From IMG/VR virus record IMGVR_UViG_3300044625_001023, positions 1 to 36,870 of that record: a stretch of DNA of 36,870 bases. One strand, written 5' to 3'. The position numbers were made by a program, and so were the translations under genes. Positions 6,960 through 13,788 of the stretch are shown piece by piece (positions within the stretch are counted from its first letter, which is position 1; each line of letters begins with the position of its first letter). A model generated the notes under the pieces. It did no database searches and was not told where the DNA came from. It worked only from the letters and a program-made list of their open reading frames with translations. The stretch is from a virus.

Positions 6960-7520
6960 ATGAAAAATCTAATTAAAGCACTGGCAGACTTTCAGCAAGA
7001 AGTTCCAGTAATTCACAAGGCAACGCAAGGGTATGGATACTCTTACGCAGATTTGCCGACCATCTTTTCGGTGATCAATCCGCTACTTAAAAAACACGGA
7101 CTTGCCTTCACGCAGCCGTTAGGTTCAGAGGGAGGAATAACTTACCTTGAAACTATAATCTTTCATATAGAGAGCGGTGAGCGGATGAGTTCAAAAGTTG
7201 AGGTGCCACGGGTTTCCCTGGCAAAGATGAACGACTACCAAGCAATGGGTTCGGGAATAACTTATTTTCGCAGGTACTCCCTGGCTAGTGCCCTCAACTT
7301 AATAACTGACTTGGACACAGATGCAGCAGGGGAGCAGGTAAGAAAACCAAAGAATGAAGAACCTCAAAAAGTAACGCTATCCACAGCACAATTTAATGCC
7401 CTGGTAGGTGCTATCCAATCGGGAACTTTAAATAAAGAGGGAGATGTTTATACGGTAGCGTATGCAGAGCAGCACTACAAGTTATCAAAGGAGCAATTAA
7501 CAACTTTAAAATCTTTATAA
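6960..7520 (+). CDS. ERF-family single-strand annealing protein
   Basis: Shows the ERF superfamily pattern: YGYSYADLPTIFSVINPLLK near residue 25, GLAFTQPLG, a central SGERMSSKVEVP, then QAMGSGITYFRRYSLASAL followed by an Asp-rich tail (LDTDAAGEQ). ERF proteins anneal complementary single strands in phage recombination and genome circularisation. The exonuclease encoded next forms the expected partner, as in other annealase plus exonuclease pairs. First gene after P3. The C-terminal 60 residues vary between homologues and may bind partners. Confidence 0.92.
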   Translation: MKNLIKALADFQQEVPVIHKATQGYGYSYADLPTIFSVINPLLKKHGLAFTQPLGSEGGITYLETIIFHIESGERMSSKVEVPRVSLAKMNDYQAMGSGITYFRRYSLASALNLITDLDTDAAGEQVRKPKNEEPQKVTLSTAQFNALVGAIQSGTLNKEGDVYTVAYAEQHYKLSKEQLTTLKSL

Positions 7521-7521
7521 A

Positions 7522-8256
7522 ATGAGTAAGCATCAATGGTTAGTAAGACCTTCACAAATGGGAGCGTTAATGACTGGAGGCAGAAAAAAGGATGAACTGT
7601 GGGGTGAAACCGCCCTTACAGTTATCCAGGAGGCTGCACTTTTTCACAAATACGGAATTGAGCCAGGGGAGATAATAAGTCCTAAAATAGAAAAGGGAAT
7701 AATGAACGAGCGGCAGAATATAGAGTTGGCGTCAAGAGTCCTGGGGTGGATAGATGTTGACCCCGATGCTCCAAAAGTGAGATTGGTAAACGATTTCATC
7801 ATAGGAGAACCCGATGTTAACAGCAGCATCCTGGCAGATATAAAAACCAGTTGGACTGCGAATACCTTCCCTTGGTTTAAGAATCCTAACAATAAAGATT
7901 ACTTTTACCAAATGCAATGTTATATGTGGCTTACTGGAAAGCAACAAGCAGAGTTAGTATACTGTTTGAGCAACCACCCCCCACATATAATAGCAGCAGA
8001 GATTAAACGCTTAACATACTACTATGCGGATAGACCGTTTTTGTTCCAGGATGCTAATAGCATTGACGAACTTTGGACTTATGCAGAGAAGAAGGCAGAA
8101 ACAGTGGTTATGGTAGAGGCGAGCGTAGATCACATTCCCGAAGAACGCAGAGTTAAAAGATTTATAATCGAAAGAGACGAGGAGGCAATCGAAAGCATCC
8201 AGGAGCGTATAACTCAAGCGAGAGTGAAGTTTGATGAATATATGAATGAAATATAA
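7522..8256 (+). CDS. PD-(D/E)XK exonuclease (YqaJ/lambda-exo-like)
   Basis: 244 residues following the annealing protein by one base. Nuclease core signs: Glu in the helix KGIMNERQNIEL (about residue 60), GEPDVNSSILADIKTSW with Asp and the D-I-K dyad (about residues 93-112), and YFYQMQCYMWLTG with the conserved Gln in the following helix. This matches YqaJ-type/lambda-exo-like alkaline exonucleases, which resect double-strand ends to supply single strands to the annealing protein. The C-terminal 50 residues form a charged helical tail. Confidence 0.88.
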   Translation: MSKHQWLVRPSQMGALMTGGRKKDELWGETALTVIQEAALFHKYGIEPGEIISPKIEKGIMNERQNIELASRVLGWIDVDPDAPKVRLVNDFIIGEPDVNSSILADIKTSWTANTFPWFKNPNNKDYFYQMQCYMWLTGKQQAELVYCLSNHPPHIIAAEIKRLTYYYADRPFLFQDANSIDELWTYAEKKAETVVMVEASVDHIPEERRVKRFIIERDEEAIESIQERITQARVKFDEYMNEI

Positions 8257-8258
8257 GG

Positions 8259-8369
8259 ATGGTAATGGTACGCATCGTAAAACGCTTTAAAAAGGTCTTT
8301 ATGTTCTTGACCTTGATTGAAGAACAAAAAATAAAAGCAATGATACATTGCGGCAATGGTTTTAATTAA
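8259..8369 (+). CDS. Possible small protein (36 aa)
   Basis: ATG two bases after the exonuclease stop with GGAT just upstream. The product MVMVRIVKRFKKVFMFLTLI onward has a basic amphipathic first half, ends at TAA 8367-8369, and fills an otherwise empty gap before the gene at 8377. Support is only position and an uninterrupted frame. Confidence 0.4.
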   Translation: MVMVRIVKRFKKVFMFLTLIEEQKIKAMIHCGNGFN

Positions 8370-8376
8370 ATAAAAG

Positions 8377-8619
8377 ATGGAAAGAAAAAACAACAGTGGA
8401 GTACTTAAACTCAATCAAAACAGAAAAACAGATACGCATCCACATTTCAAAGGAGGAGCGACAGTTGATGGAATAGAGTACTGGGTTTCCGCCTGGAAAC
8501 GAACAAGCAAAGAAGGAGACCTAGAATTTAGCCTATCATTCCAGGCAAAGCAGGAAAGCGGAGTGAAGGGAGATGTTCCAGGATTTGAGAACGTGGTAGA
8601 TATACTAAACAATCTATAA
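8377..8619 (+). CDS. Small conserved phage-type protein (DUF736-like pattern, 80 aa)
   Basis: The core TDTHPHFKGGATVDGIEYW followed by VSAWKR and FSLSFQAK resembles small beta-rich proteins of the DUF736 type, seen in phages and plasmids; this is a weak recollection without a search. It lies between recombination genes and the HTH gene and shares TAATG with the latter. Confidence 0.65.
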   Translation: MERKNNSGVLKLNQNRKTDTHPHFKGGATVDGIEYWVSAWKRTSKEGDLEFSLSFQAKQESGVKGDVPGFENVVDILNNL

Positions 8620-8849
8620 TGGAAAGCAGAAGGAAAGTAATAGACTGGAAGGTGCTAACCAACTTCAATGATGAAACCAGGCTCAAAGTAATTGATTTCC
8701 TTCATACGAAAAATATGACGCTTAATCAATTTGCAAAAGAGTGCGGAGTTGGACAACCTAACCTCCACGTTTTCATAAACGGTAAAACCTTGGCGGTGCA
8801 CAACCTGGAAAGGATATACAAATATTTTGAAAAAGTGCGGTTCGAGTAG
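8619..8849 (+). CDS. Cro/CI-type helix-turn-helix regulator (76 aa)
   Basis: A single HTH domain: helix MTLNQFAKECGV, turn, recognition helix GQPNLHVFINGK, then TLAVHNLERIYKYF. This is the pattern of Xre/Cro-type DNA-binding proteins. With four identical palindromic operators in front of early operons it is the best candidate for the protein that binds them. No peptidase or dimerisation domain is present, so it resembles Cro more than CI. The stop codon lies in the loop of the terminator that ends this unit. Confidence 0.8.
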   Translation: MESRRKVIDWKVLTNFNDETRLKVIDFLHTKNMTLNQFAKECGVGQPNLHVFINGKTLAVHNLERIYKYFEKVRFE

Positions 8850-8865
8850 CCGCACTAATTTTTTT
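8834..8865 (+). terminator. Rho-independent terminator after the HTH gene
   Basis: AGTGCGG (8834-8840) pairs perfectly with CCGCACT (8850-8856) around a 9-base loop that contains the TAG stop, followed by AA and seven T. Ends the P3 transcription unit. Confidence 0.8.
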
Positions 8866-8891
8866 AATCAATCAAAAAACAATAAAAAAAG

Positions 8892-9200
8892 ATGAGCAGA
8901 AGTTACCCAATTTGGAATAAAGTACAAGCGTGCATTTACCAAAGCAACAAAAGTTATGGAGCAAAAAATGTCAGCGAGACCACGGTATGCGTTGGCAGAG
9001 GAAGTGGAAACAGCCACGAATTAATCACCCATCATACCTCCAGGAAGGAGACGGAAGATATGGTAATTTTTTCTTTTTACATAGATGGGGTGAAAATAAA
9101 AAAGGCTGAATTCTCAAAAAATAAGAGAGGAGAACTTACCCACATCCGAACGTTTTATACCAAAAACATCACGGACATCCAGGATGAAAACGCCCTATAA
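8892..9200 (+). CDS. Hypothetical protein (102 aa)
   Basis: Begins MSRSYPIWNKVQACIYQSNK and contains the Gly/Ser-rich VCVGRGSGNSHEL and a basic C-terminal half. It resembles small proteins common in Bacteroidota phages and plasmids, function unknown. It follows the terminator by about 26 bp; no clear promoter is visible for it. Confidence 0.65.
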   Translation: MSRSYPIWNKVQACIYQSNKSYGAKNVSETTVCVGRGSGNSHELITHHTSRKETEDMVIFSFYIDGVKIKKAEFSKNKRGELTHIRTFYTKNITDIQDENAL

Positions 9201-9224
9201 CACAGAAATATCAAAACAACGAAT

Positions 9225-9316
9225 AAAGGCGTTTTACGGCGTTTTAAGCGTCTTTGTTCTTTTACGAGGGGATAGCATCAAAAAGAAACGTACCGTGTTT
9301 CGCCCACTGGGTAAGG
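9225..9316 (-). repeat. Intergenic repeat, copy C (inverted orientation)
   Basis: Read on the - strand this gives CCTTACCCAGTGGGC (9316-9302), then AAACACGGTACGTT (9300-9287), TTTGATGCTAT, and AAAGACGCTTAAAACGCC. Copies B (22069) and A (36208) share these blocks in the same order on the + strand. The core is GCCC-ACTGGGT-AAGG here but GCCC-ACCCAGT-AAGG in the other two, when all are put in one orientation: the central seven bases are reverse-complemented. Lies in the gene-free stretch 9201-9365. Confidence 0.65.
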
Positions 9317-9365
9317 GATGCAGAGGGGTAAGAAAAAATAATAAACTAACATAAAAAACAAAAAA

Positions 9366-9770
9366 ATGAGCAGTCAAGCAAAAAGAGAAACGTATACACA
9401 GCAACTTGAAAGCGGTGCGATACGAACGAAAACGGTAAAAGTTTTATACCACTTACAAAGATTAGAAACGCATCCAGGGTTGGTAACTACCGACATCCTT
9501 CGGGAAACATTAGGGTATTCCCACCAAACTCTAACAGCAATTTTGAGCCAACTCCAAGACCTTGGAATGATAAAAGTTATAGGTACCGTTAGATCACAAA
9601 AAGGGTCTTACTCCTCCTGGAAATATGTCAGCGATAGGGAAGAACAAAAGATTTTAGAGAGGGAAAGAAAAAGAGAAAAGTACGACCAATGGGTAAAAAG
9701 GGGGTTGGATGAGTTTGACGAATTGCTATCTTTTGAGATAAGGAGAGCGTTAATTTTTGAAGAATTGTAA
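9366..9770 (+). CDS. Winged-helix DNA-binding protein (134 aa)
   Basis: Residues about 20-80 form a winged helix: TVKVLYHLQRLETHPGLVTT, then a recognition-type segment GYSHQTLTAILSQLQDLGMI, and the wing VIGTVRSQKGSYSSWKYV, as in MarR-like regulators and replication-control proteins. A basic, charged helix follows (EERKREKYDQW-like) with an acidic end. It stands alone between repeat C and the promoter of the modification locus, so it may control that operon; this is inference. Confidence 0.7.
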   Translation: MSSQAKRETYTQQLESGAIRTKTVKVLYHLQRLETHPGLVTTDILRETLGYSHQTLTAILSQLQDLGMIKVIGTVRSQKGSYSSWKYVSDREEQKILERERKREKYDQWVKRGLDEFDELLSFEIRRALIFEEL

Positions 9771-9797
9771 CCACGAATAAAAAAATAAGTATATTTG
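9765..9797 (+). promoter_or_regulatory. Promoter of the modification locus
   Basis: TTG (9765-9767) at the end of the winged-helix gene, 22 bp spacer, then TATATTTG (9790-9797), an exact TAnnTTTG. It lacks the palindrome of P1-P4, so it is probably controlled differently. It precedes the gene at 9821 and the methyltransferase genes. Confidence 0.65.
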
Positions 9798-9820
9798 AAA
9801 ACGAATAAAAAAACAAAGAA

Positions 9821-10039
9821 ATGAAACAGAGCAAGTTAAATGTGATTGTTGCAGTAACATTATTTCCAGTGATAATTTTGGTTTTCTTCCTGGATAGAGG
9901 GATAACCGCACCGATGTTTTGGTTGGATAATATAAGGATAAAGTATTGGTTGGAGCAACCAAAAGAGATAGCGTCAAGTTTGTTAAGATGCCTGGCGTTG
10001 GGTATCTTGCTTTTAATAACATCCTTGTTCTTTGTATAG
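9821..10039 (+). CDS. Small two-helix membrane protein (72 aa)
   Basis: Hydrophobic segments at residues about 7-25 (NVIVAVTLFPVIILVFFLD) and 53-72 (SLLRCLALGILLLITSLFFV), separated by a polar, Trp-containing loop. The topology is holin-like, but the position in front of the modification genes does not support lysis. Function unknown. Confidence 0.65.
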   Translation: MKQSKLNVIVAVTLFPVIILVFFLDRGITAPMFWLDNIRIKYWLEQPKEIASSLLRCLALGILLLITSLFFV

Positions 10040-10054
10040 TAAAAAAGTAGATAA

Positions 10055-11593
10055 ATGATAAATGAAGTTCACATTAAAAAAGTAAAGGCTAACGCCAAAA
10101 ACCCTCGTATAATCAAAGACGAGAAGTTCCGCCAATTAGTTAGAAGTATAGAGAGGTTTCCCGAAATGCTATACAAAAGACCGTTGATAGTTAGTTCCAT
10201 CAAAGGAGGAAACTACGAAGTGCTTGGTGGAAATATGAGGTTGGCAGCATTGCAGCATTTGGAAAGAGAAATGGTACCAGTTATCCTGGCAGATGATTGG
10301 TCGGAGGAGCAGAAAAAAGAGTTTTTGATTGCCGATAACGTAAATTACGGAATGTGGGATTGGGATGTCCTGGCAAATGAGTGGGATGTAGAAGACTTGG
10401 AGCAATGGGGGTTGGAAATGCCTTTTATTGATAGCGGAGCATTTGGAGAGCCTACAAGCATCCAGGGAGAGCCTGGAGAGGTTTACGAGGCAGAAGTAGA
10501 GCAAAGAGTTCACTCGTCCTTATCGGATAAATTTATAGTTCCACCCTTTTCTGTTTTTGATACTAAACAAGGATATTGGCAAACAAGGAAAGCGGAGTGG
10601 AAAGGGTTAGGTATTCAGTCAGAGATTGGCAGAGGCGGAAACCTTTTAAATTATAGTGAGACAATTCTCCAGGCATCAAACCCAAAGAAAAAGTTAGCGG
10701 AGATTTTAAAAGGCAACAGTCCGAATACCGCAAACATAGAAAGTAAGATACCAAACTATTATGCAAAGAAGGAGCAGGGTTTGACGGATGCTGAAATCAT
10801 AAAGGAATTTATTGAGAGTAGCGAGTTAAGTGGAACGAGCGTCTTTGACCCAGTTCTTTGTGAGATTTCTTACCGATGGTTTTGTAAAGAAGGCGGTACC
10901 ATACTTGACCCTTTTGCAGGTGGCAGCGTTAGAGGTATAGTAGCATCCAAGGTAGGAAGGAATTATATTGGTATAGATTTGAGAGCGGAGCAGGTAGAGG
11001 CTAACAAAAAGCAAGTGCAAGAAATATGTGTAGATCACTTGCCGCAATATTTTGTTGGTAGTTCGGAGCAGATGAGTGGAATGTTAAACTCATTGGATGA
11101 GAAACCTACCGTTGATATGATTTTCACTTGCCCTCCTTACTATGATTTGGAGCAATATAGTGAAGACCCCCAGGACTTGTCAGCGATGGCACACGAGGAG
11201 TTTGATAAGGTATACGAATATATTATCCAGGAAAGTATTAAAAACCTGGCAGACGATAGTTTTAGCGTTTATGTTGTTGGGGATGTTAGGGACAAGAATG
11301 GCGTATACCTGGACTTGATAGGAAAAACGGTAGAGGCACACCGCAAAGCAGGAGCGGTTTACTATAACAGTGCAATCCTTTTGGAAAGCGTTGGTACAGC
11401 AGGGTTGAGAGCAGCCAGGATATTTAACGGAGGTAGAAAGTTGTGCAAGGTGCACCAAAACGTTTTGGTTTTCTATAAGGGCAATATTGCTAATATCAAA
11501 TCAAAGTTTGGTGAATTAATCAACGATATTGATGAGGTGGAAGAGATGGAGCAACCTATAACAAGCACTTTGAATTTAGCAACAGAAATATAA
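10055..11593 (+). CDS. ParB-domain/DNA methyltransferase fusion (N6A or N4C type)
   Basis: Residues 1-130 form a ParB/Srx-like nuclease-type domain, with the signature LGGNMRLAAL at 57-66. A middle section (KFIVPPFSVFDTKQGYW, 159-175) is typical of phage ParB-methyltransferase fusions. The C-terminal half carries methyltransferase motif I ILDPFAGGS (283-291), the acidic SAM contact IGIDL (305-309) and motif IV TCPPYYD (358-364). Motif I precedes motif IV. The CPPY form fits N4-cytosine or N6-adenine methylation of DNA. Such fusions usually lack a partner restriction enzyme and protect phage DNA. First enzyme of a three-gene locus; its target is unknown. Confidence 0.85.
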   Translation: MINEVHIKKVKANAKNPRIIKDEKFRQLVRSIERFPEMLYKRPLIVSSIKGGNYEVLGGNMRLAALQHLEREMVPVILADDWSEEQKKEFLIADNVNYGMWDWDVLANEWDVEDLEQWGLEMPFIDSGAFGEPTSIQGEPGEVYEAEVEQRVHSSLSDKFIVPPFSVFDTKQGYWQTRKAEWKGLGIQSEIGRGGNLLNYSETILQASNPKKKLAEILKGNSPNTANIESKIPNYYAKKEQGLTDAEIIKEFIESSELSGTSVFDPVLCEISYRWFCKEGGTILDPFAGGSVRGIVASKVGRNYIGIDLRAEQVEANKKQVQEICVDHLPQYFVGSSEQMSGMLNSLDEKPTVDMIFTCPPYYDLEQYSEDPQDLSAMAHEEFDKVYEYIIQESIKNLADDSFSVYVVGDVRDKNGVYLDLIGKTVEAHRKAGAVYYNSAILLESVGTAGLRAARIFNGGRKLCKVHQNVLVFYKGNIANIKSKFGELINDIDEVEEMEQPITSTLNLATEI

Positions 11594-11600
11594 AAAAGTT

Positions 11601-12719
11601 ATGAACAGTTGGCAGCAAGGTTACGACCTGGAACTCTTAAAAGGATTAAAAAAAGTAGTTCAAAAAGATTATAAACCGTATGTTTTCGGAGCGTTTGGGA
11701 TGCCTAACGAACGAGATATAGCAACAGCATTATCAAAAGGGCAGGTATTAAAAACTAAAGAGAACGATACCCTGGCTATCTACCAACAATATACTTCCAA
11801 GAGCAGAGTAACAGACTTTACTCAAAATTCTTTTAGTATCCTTCCTGGATGGACTTTTATTAAGCACATAGCAGGAGTGCAGAAAAAAAAGATATTAGAG
11901 TACTTTGTTGATAATGTTAAAACCCCTCTTTTGATTGAGATATTTGACGAAGATAAAGCGGTAAGGGATATAGTGGAAGGATTGGGTTTTGAGTATATAA
12001 CAACCAAGATAGCAGCAAGTAGCGACCTTAAAGGAATATACGGATTGAGGCTAAACGCTAACTATACCCTTGCTCCAGGAGAGGAAATAAATATTAAAGA
12101 GATAGACCCCCACTTTCTAACTCCAAGTGATCTACAAAGCATAAAGCAAGAGTTAGAGCAGTTCACCAGTTGGGAAGACCATTACAGCACTTATAATAAA
12201 AGGCAAAGTTGGAGTGCCTTCGCTATAAGAGGGTATGACCAAAACAATCCTAACTTTATAATCAAGCCTACGGAGATGAGCCAAAAGTGGAAACAAGAAA
12301 ACGCCGAAAGATTGAAGGATAAAAGTGGGTGGACTAATGCGGTAGATAAGTTTCCGCATACCCGAAAGATAGTAGAGAGTATGTTCCTGGGGAGTGCTCC
12401 AGATAGGGTTAGGTTTATGAGATTAACCAAGGGCAACGGAGAACTATCACGCCACGCAGATATAACGGACAAGGAGGCAGGAGTTCAGCCAGGGAAGTCG
12501 GTAAGGCTGCACATTCCTATCTATACCAATCCACAAGTTATCTTTAACTCCTGGACTCATAAGGGAGAGAGAAGTATTGTTAATATGACGGAAGGAAGTT
12601 TATGGTACTTGGATACGAGAAAACCGCATACCGCAGTAAATAATGGAGATAGGGATAGAGTTCACTTGGTTATGGACTTTTTTGTTTCGGATGCGATGTA
12701 TAAAAAAATGATTGGATAG
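11601..12719 (+). CDS. Two-domain protein: GNAT-like N-terminus plus Asp/Arg-hydroxylase-type 2OG-Fe(II) domain
   Basis: The C-terminal part (about 260-362) matches the aspartyl/asparaginyl (Asp_Arg) hydroxylase fold of 2-oxoglutarate-Fe(II) oxygenases: RFMRLTKGNGELSRHAD gives the H-x-D pair His285/Asp287, then VRLHIPIYTN, the distal His343 in KPHTAVN, and Arg353 in DRDRVHLVMD for 2-oxoglutarate. The N-terminal 150 residues end in a GNAT-like pattern (IVEGLGFEYITTKI...GIYGLRL), a weaker call. It lies 7 bp after one methyltransferase gene and ends next to the other, so oxidation or further modification of methylated bases in DNA is a plausible role. A protein substrate cannot be excluded. Confidence 0.7.
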   Translation: MNSWQQGYDLELLKGLKKVVQKDYKPYVFGAFGMPNERDIATALSKGQVLKTKENDTLAIYQQYTSKSRVTDFTQNSFSILPGWTFIKHIAGVQKKKILEYFVDNVKTPLLIEIFDEDKAVRDIVEGLGFEYITTKIAASSDLKGIYGLRLNANYTLAPGEEINIKEIDPHFLTPSDLQSIKQELEQFTSWEDHYSTYNKRQSWSAFAIRGYDQNNPNFIIKPTEMSQKWKQENAERLKDKSGWTNAVDKFPHTRKIVESMFLGSAPDRVRFMRLTKGNGELSRHADITDKEAGVQPGKSVRLHIPIYTNPQVIFNSWTHKGERSIVNMTEGSLWYLDTRKPHTAVNNGDRDRVHLVMDFFVSDAMYKKMIG

Positions 12720-13346
12720 ATGGAAAGCAAGAAGGTAAAGAGGGAAGTGATATGTGCCGACTCCCACCAATGGTTGCTAACTCAAAAGGATATAAAAGCA
12801 ATCATAACGAGCCTACCCGATATGGAGGAGACTAATCATTCCCTGGAGGAGTGGGAGCAGTGGGTGAGGGAAACTTGTAGTCTTTTGGCTGCATCTTTAA
12901 GCCAGGATGGTATAATCATTTTTTATCAAACCGACCGAAAACATAAAGGGTTCAACATAGAAAAGAAAACATTGATTAGCCAGGAGTTCAAACTAATGGG
13001 GTATGATAATATATTTAACAAGATAGTACTAAAGCAGCAGCCCGAAACAGTTAATCTGTTCCGTCCTGGGTTTTCAAATATGTTCGGTTTCAGCAAAGCA
13101 GCAAAGAGTGGTAAGGCTACGCCCGATGTTCTTTACGCAGGGGAGATGGTATATAAAAACGCTATGGGGTTCAAGGCTGGAAAGTTAGCGATTGATTTCA
13201 TTAGCAGCCAGGGAGATACTGATACGATAGTAGACCCGTTCTGTGGGCAGGGTTCCATTCTGAAACTGGCAAATGATAACGGATATAACGCAGTAGGGGT
13301 GGATATAGTCCAGGAGCAATGTAATAAGGCGTTGAAGTTAAGATAA
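12720..13346 (+). CDS. SAM-dependent methyltransferase with atypical motif IV (208 aa)
   Basis: Motif IV is TSLPD (residues 30-34) where DNA methyltransferases have (T/S/N/D)PP(Y/W/F), then a helical region, IIIFYQTDRKHKG (66-77), KATPDVLYAGEMVYKNAMG, and motif I TIVDPFCGQGS (169-179) with the SAM contact AVGVDI. The order IV before I is that of beta-class DNA methyltransferases. The missing second Pro and aromatic residue point to a changed catalytic base or substrate. It begins one base after the oxygenase stop. I recall similar TSxPD-type proteins in phages without an assigned target; this is memory, not a search. Confidence 0.72.
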   Translation: MESKKVKREVICADSHQWLLTQKDIKAIITSLPDMEETNHSLEEWEQWVRETCSLLAASLSQDGIIIFYQTDRKHKGFNIEKKTLISQEFKLMGYDNIFNKIVLKQQPETVNLFRPGFSNMFGFSKAAKSGKATPDVLYAGEMVYKNAMGFKAGKLAIDFISSQGDTDTIVDPFCGQGSILKLANDNGYNAVGVDIVQEQCNKALKLR

Positions 13347-13370
13347 TGCAGGAGCGTGGAGATATGACCC

Positions 13371-13402
13371 GTTGATGGCATAAAAAAAAGTTTATACCTT
13401 TA
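13371..13402 (+). promoter_or_regulatory. Promoter of the packaging operon
   Basis: GTTG (13371-13374), 20 bp spacer, TACCTTTA (13395-13402). The -7 region resembles that at 1529 (CTTTACAAC follows in both). Sits in the 76 bp gap before the small terminase gene. Confidence 0.5.
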
Positions 13403-13422
13403 CAACGAAAAAACAACGAAAG

Positions 13423-13788
13423 ATGGCAGGAAAAGGACAAATTGAACCAAGGTGGCAGAAGGGAGAGAGCGGCAACCCTGGAGGGAGACCAAGAGGTTCC
13501 AGGAACCGTAGCACCATAGCAAAGTATTGGTTGGAGATAGAACAGCGATTGAAGAACCCTTTAACTGGAGTGGACGAGACGATGAGCCAGGAAGATTTAA
13601 TGACCTTGGCACAGATAAAGAAAGCAAGAGAGGGAGATACCGTGGCGTATAAAGCACTTATGGACTCCACCTATGGATCACCAGTGCAACAAGTAGAGCA
13701 GATGCAAACAAACTATGATTTCAGCAACCTAACCGTTGAGGAGATAAGGGAAATATTAAAGGATGCAGGACAGCCAACTGACGAGTAA
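13423..13788 (+). CDS. Terminase small-subunit-like protein (DUF5681-like)
   Basis: The N-terminus PRWQKGESGNPGGRPRGSRN is the Gly/Arg-rich signature of DUF5681 proteins, which often sit directly before terminase large-subunit genes and likely act as the small subunit. The rest is helical (MSQEDLMTLAQIKKAREGDT) with an acidic end. It overlaps the large terminase gene by 26 bp. Confidence 0.8.
   Translation: MAGKGQIEPRWQKGESGNPGGRPRGSRNRSTIAKYWLEIEQRLKNPLTGVDETMSQEDLMTLAQIKKAREGDTVAYKALMDSTYGSPVQQVEQMQTNYDFSNLTVEEIREILKDAGQPTDE

Noticed and set aside
9821-10039. Second holin
   Set aside because: The protein has two membrane helices, but lies far from the lysis genes, in front of the modification locus; topology alone is not enough.
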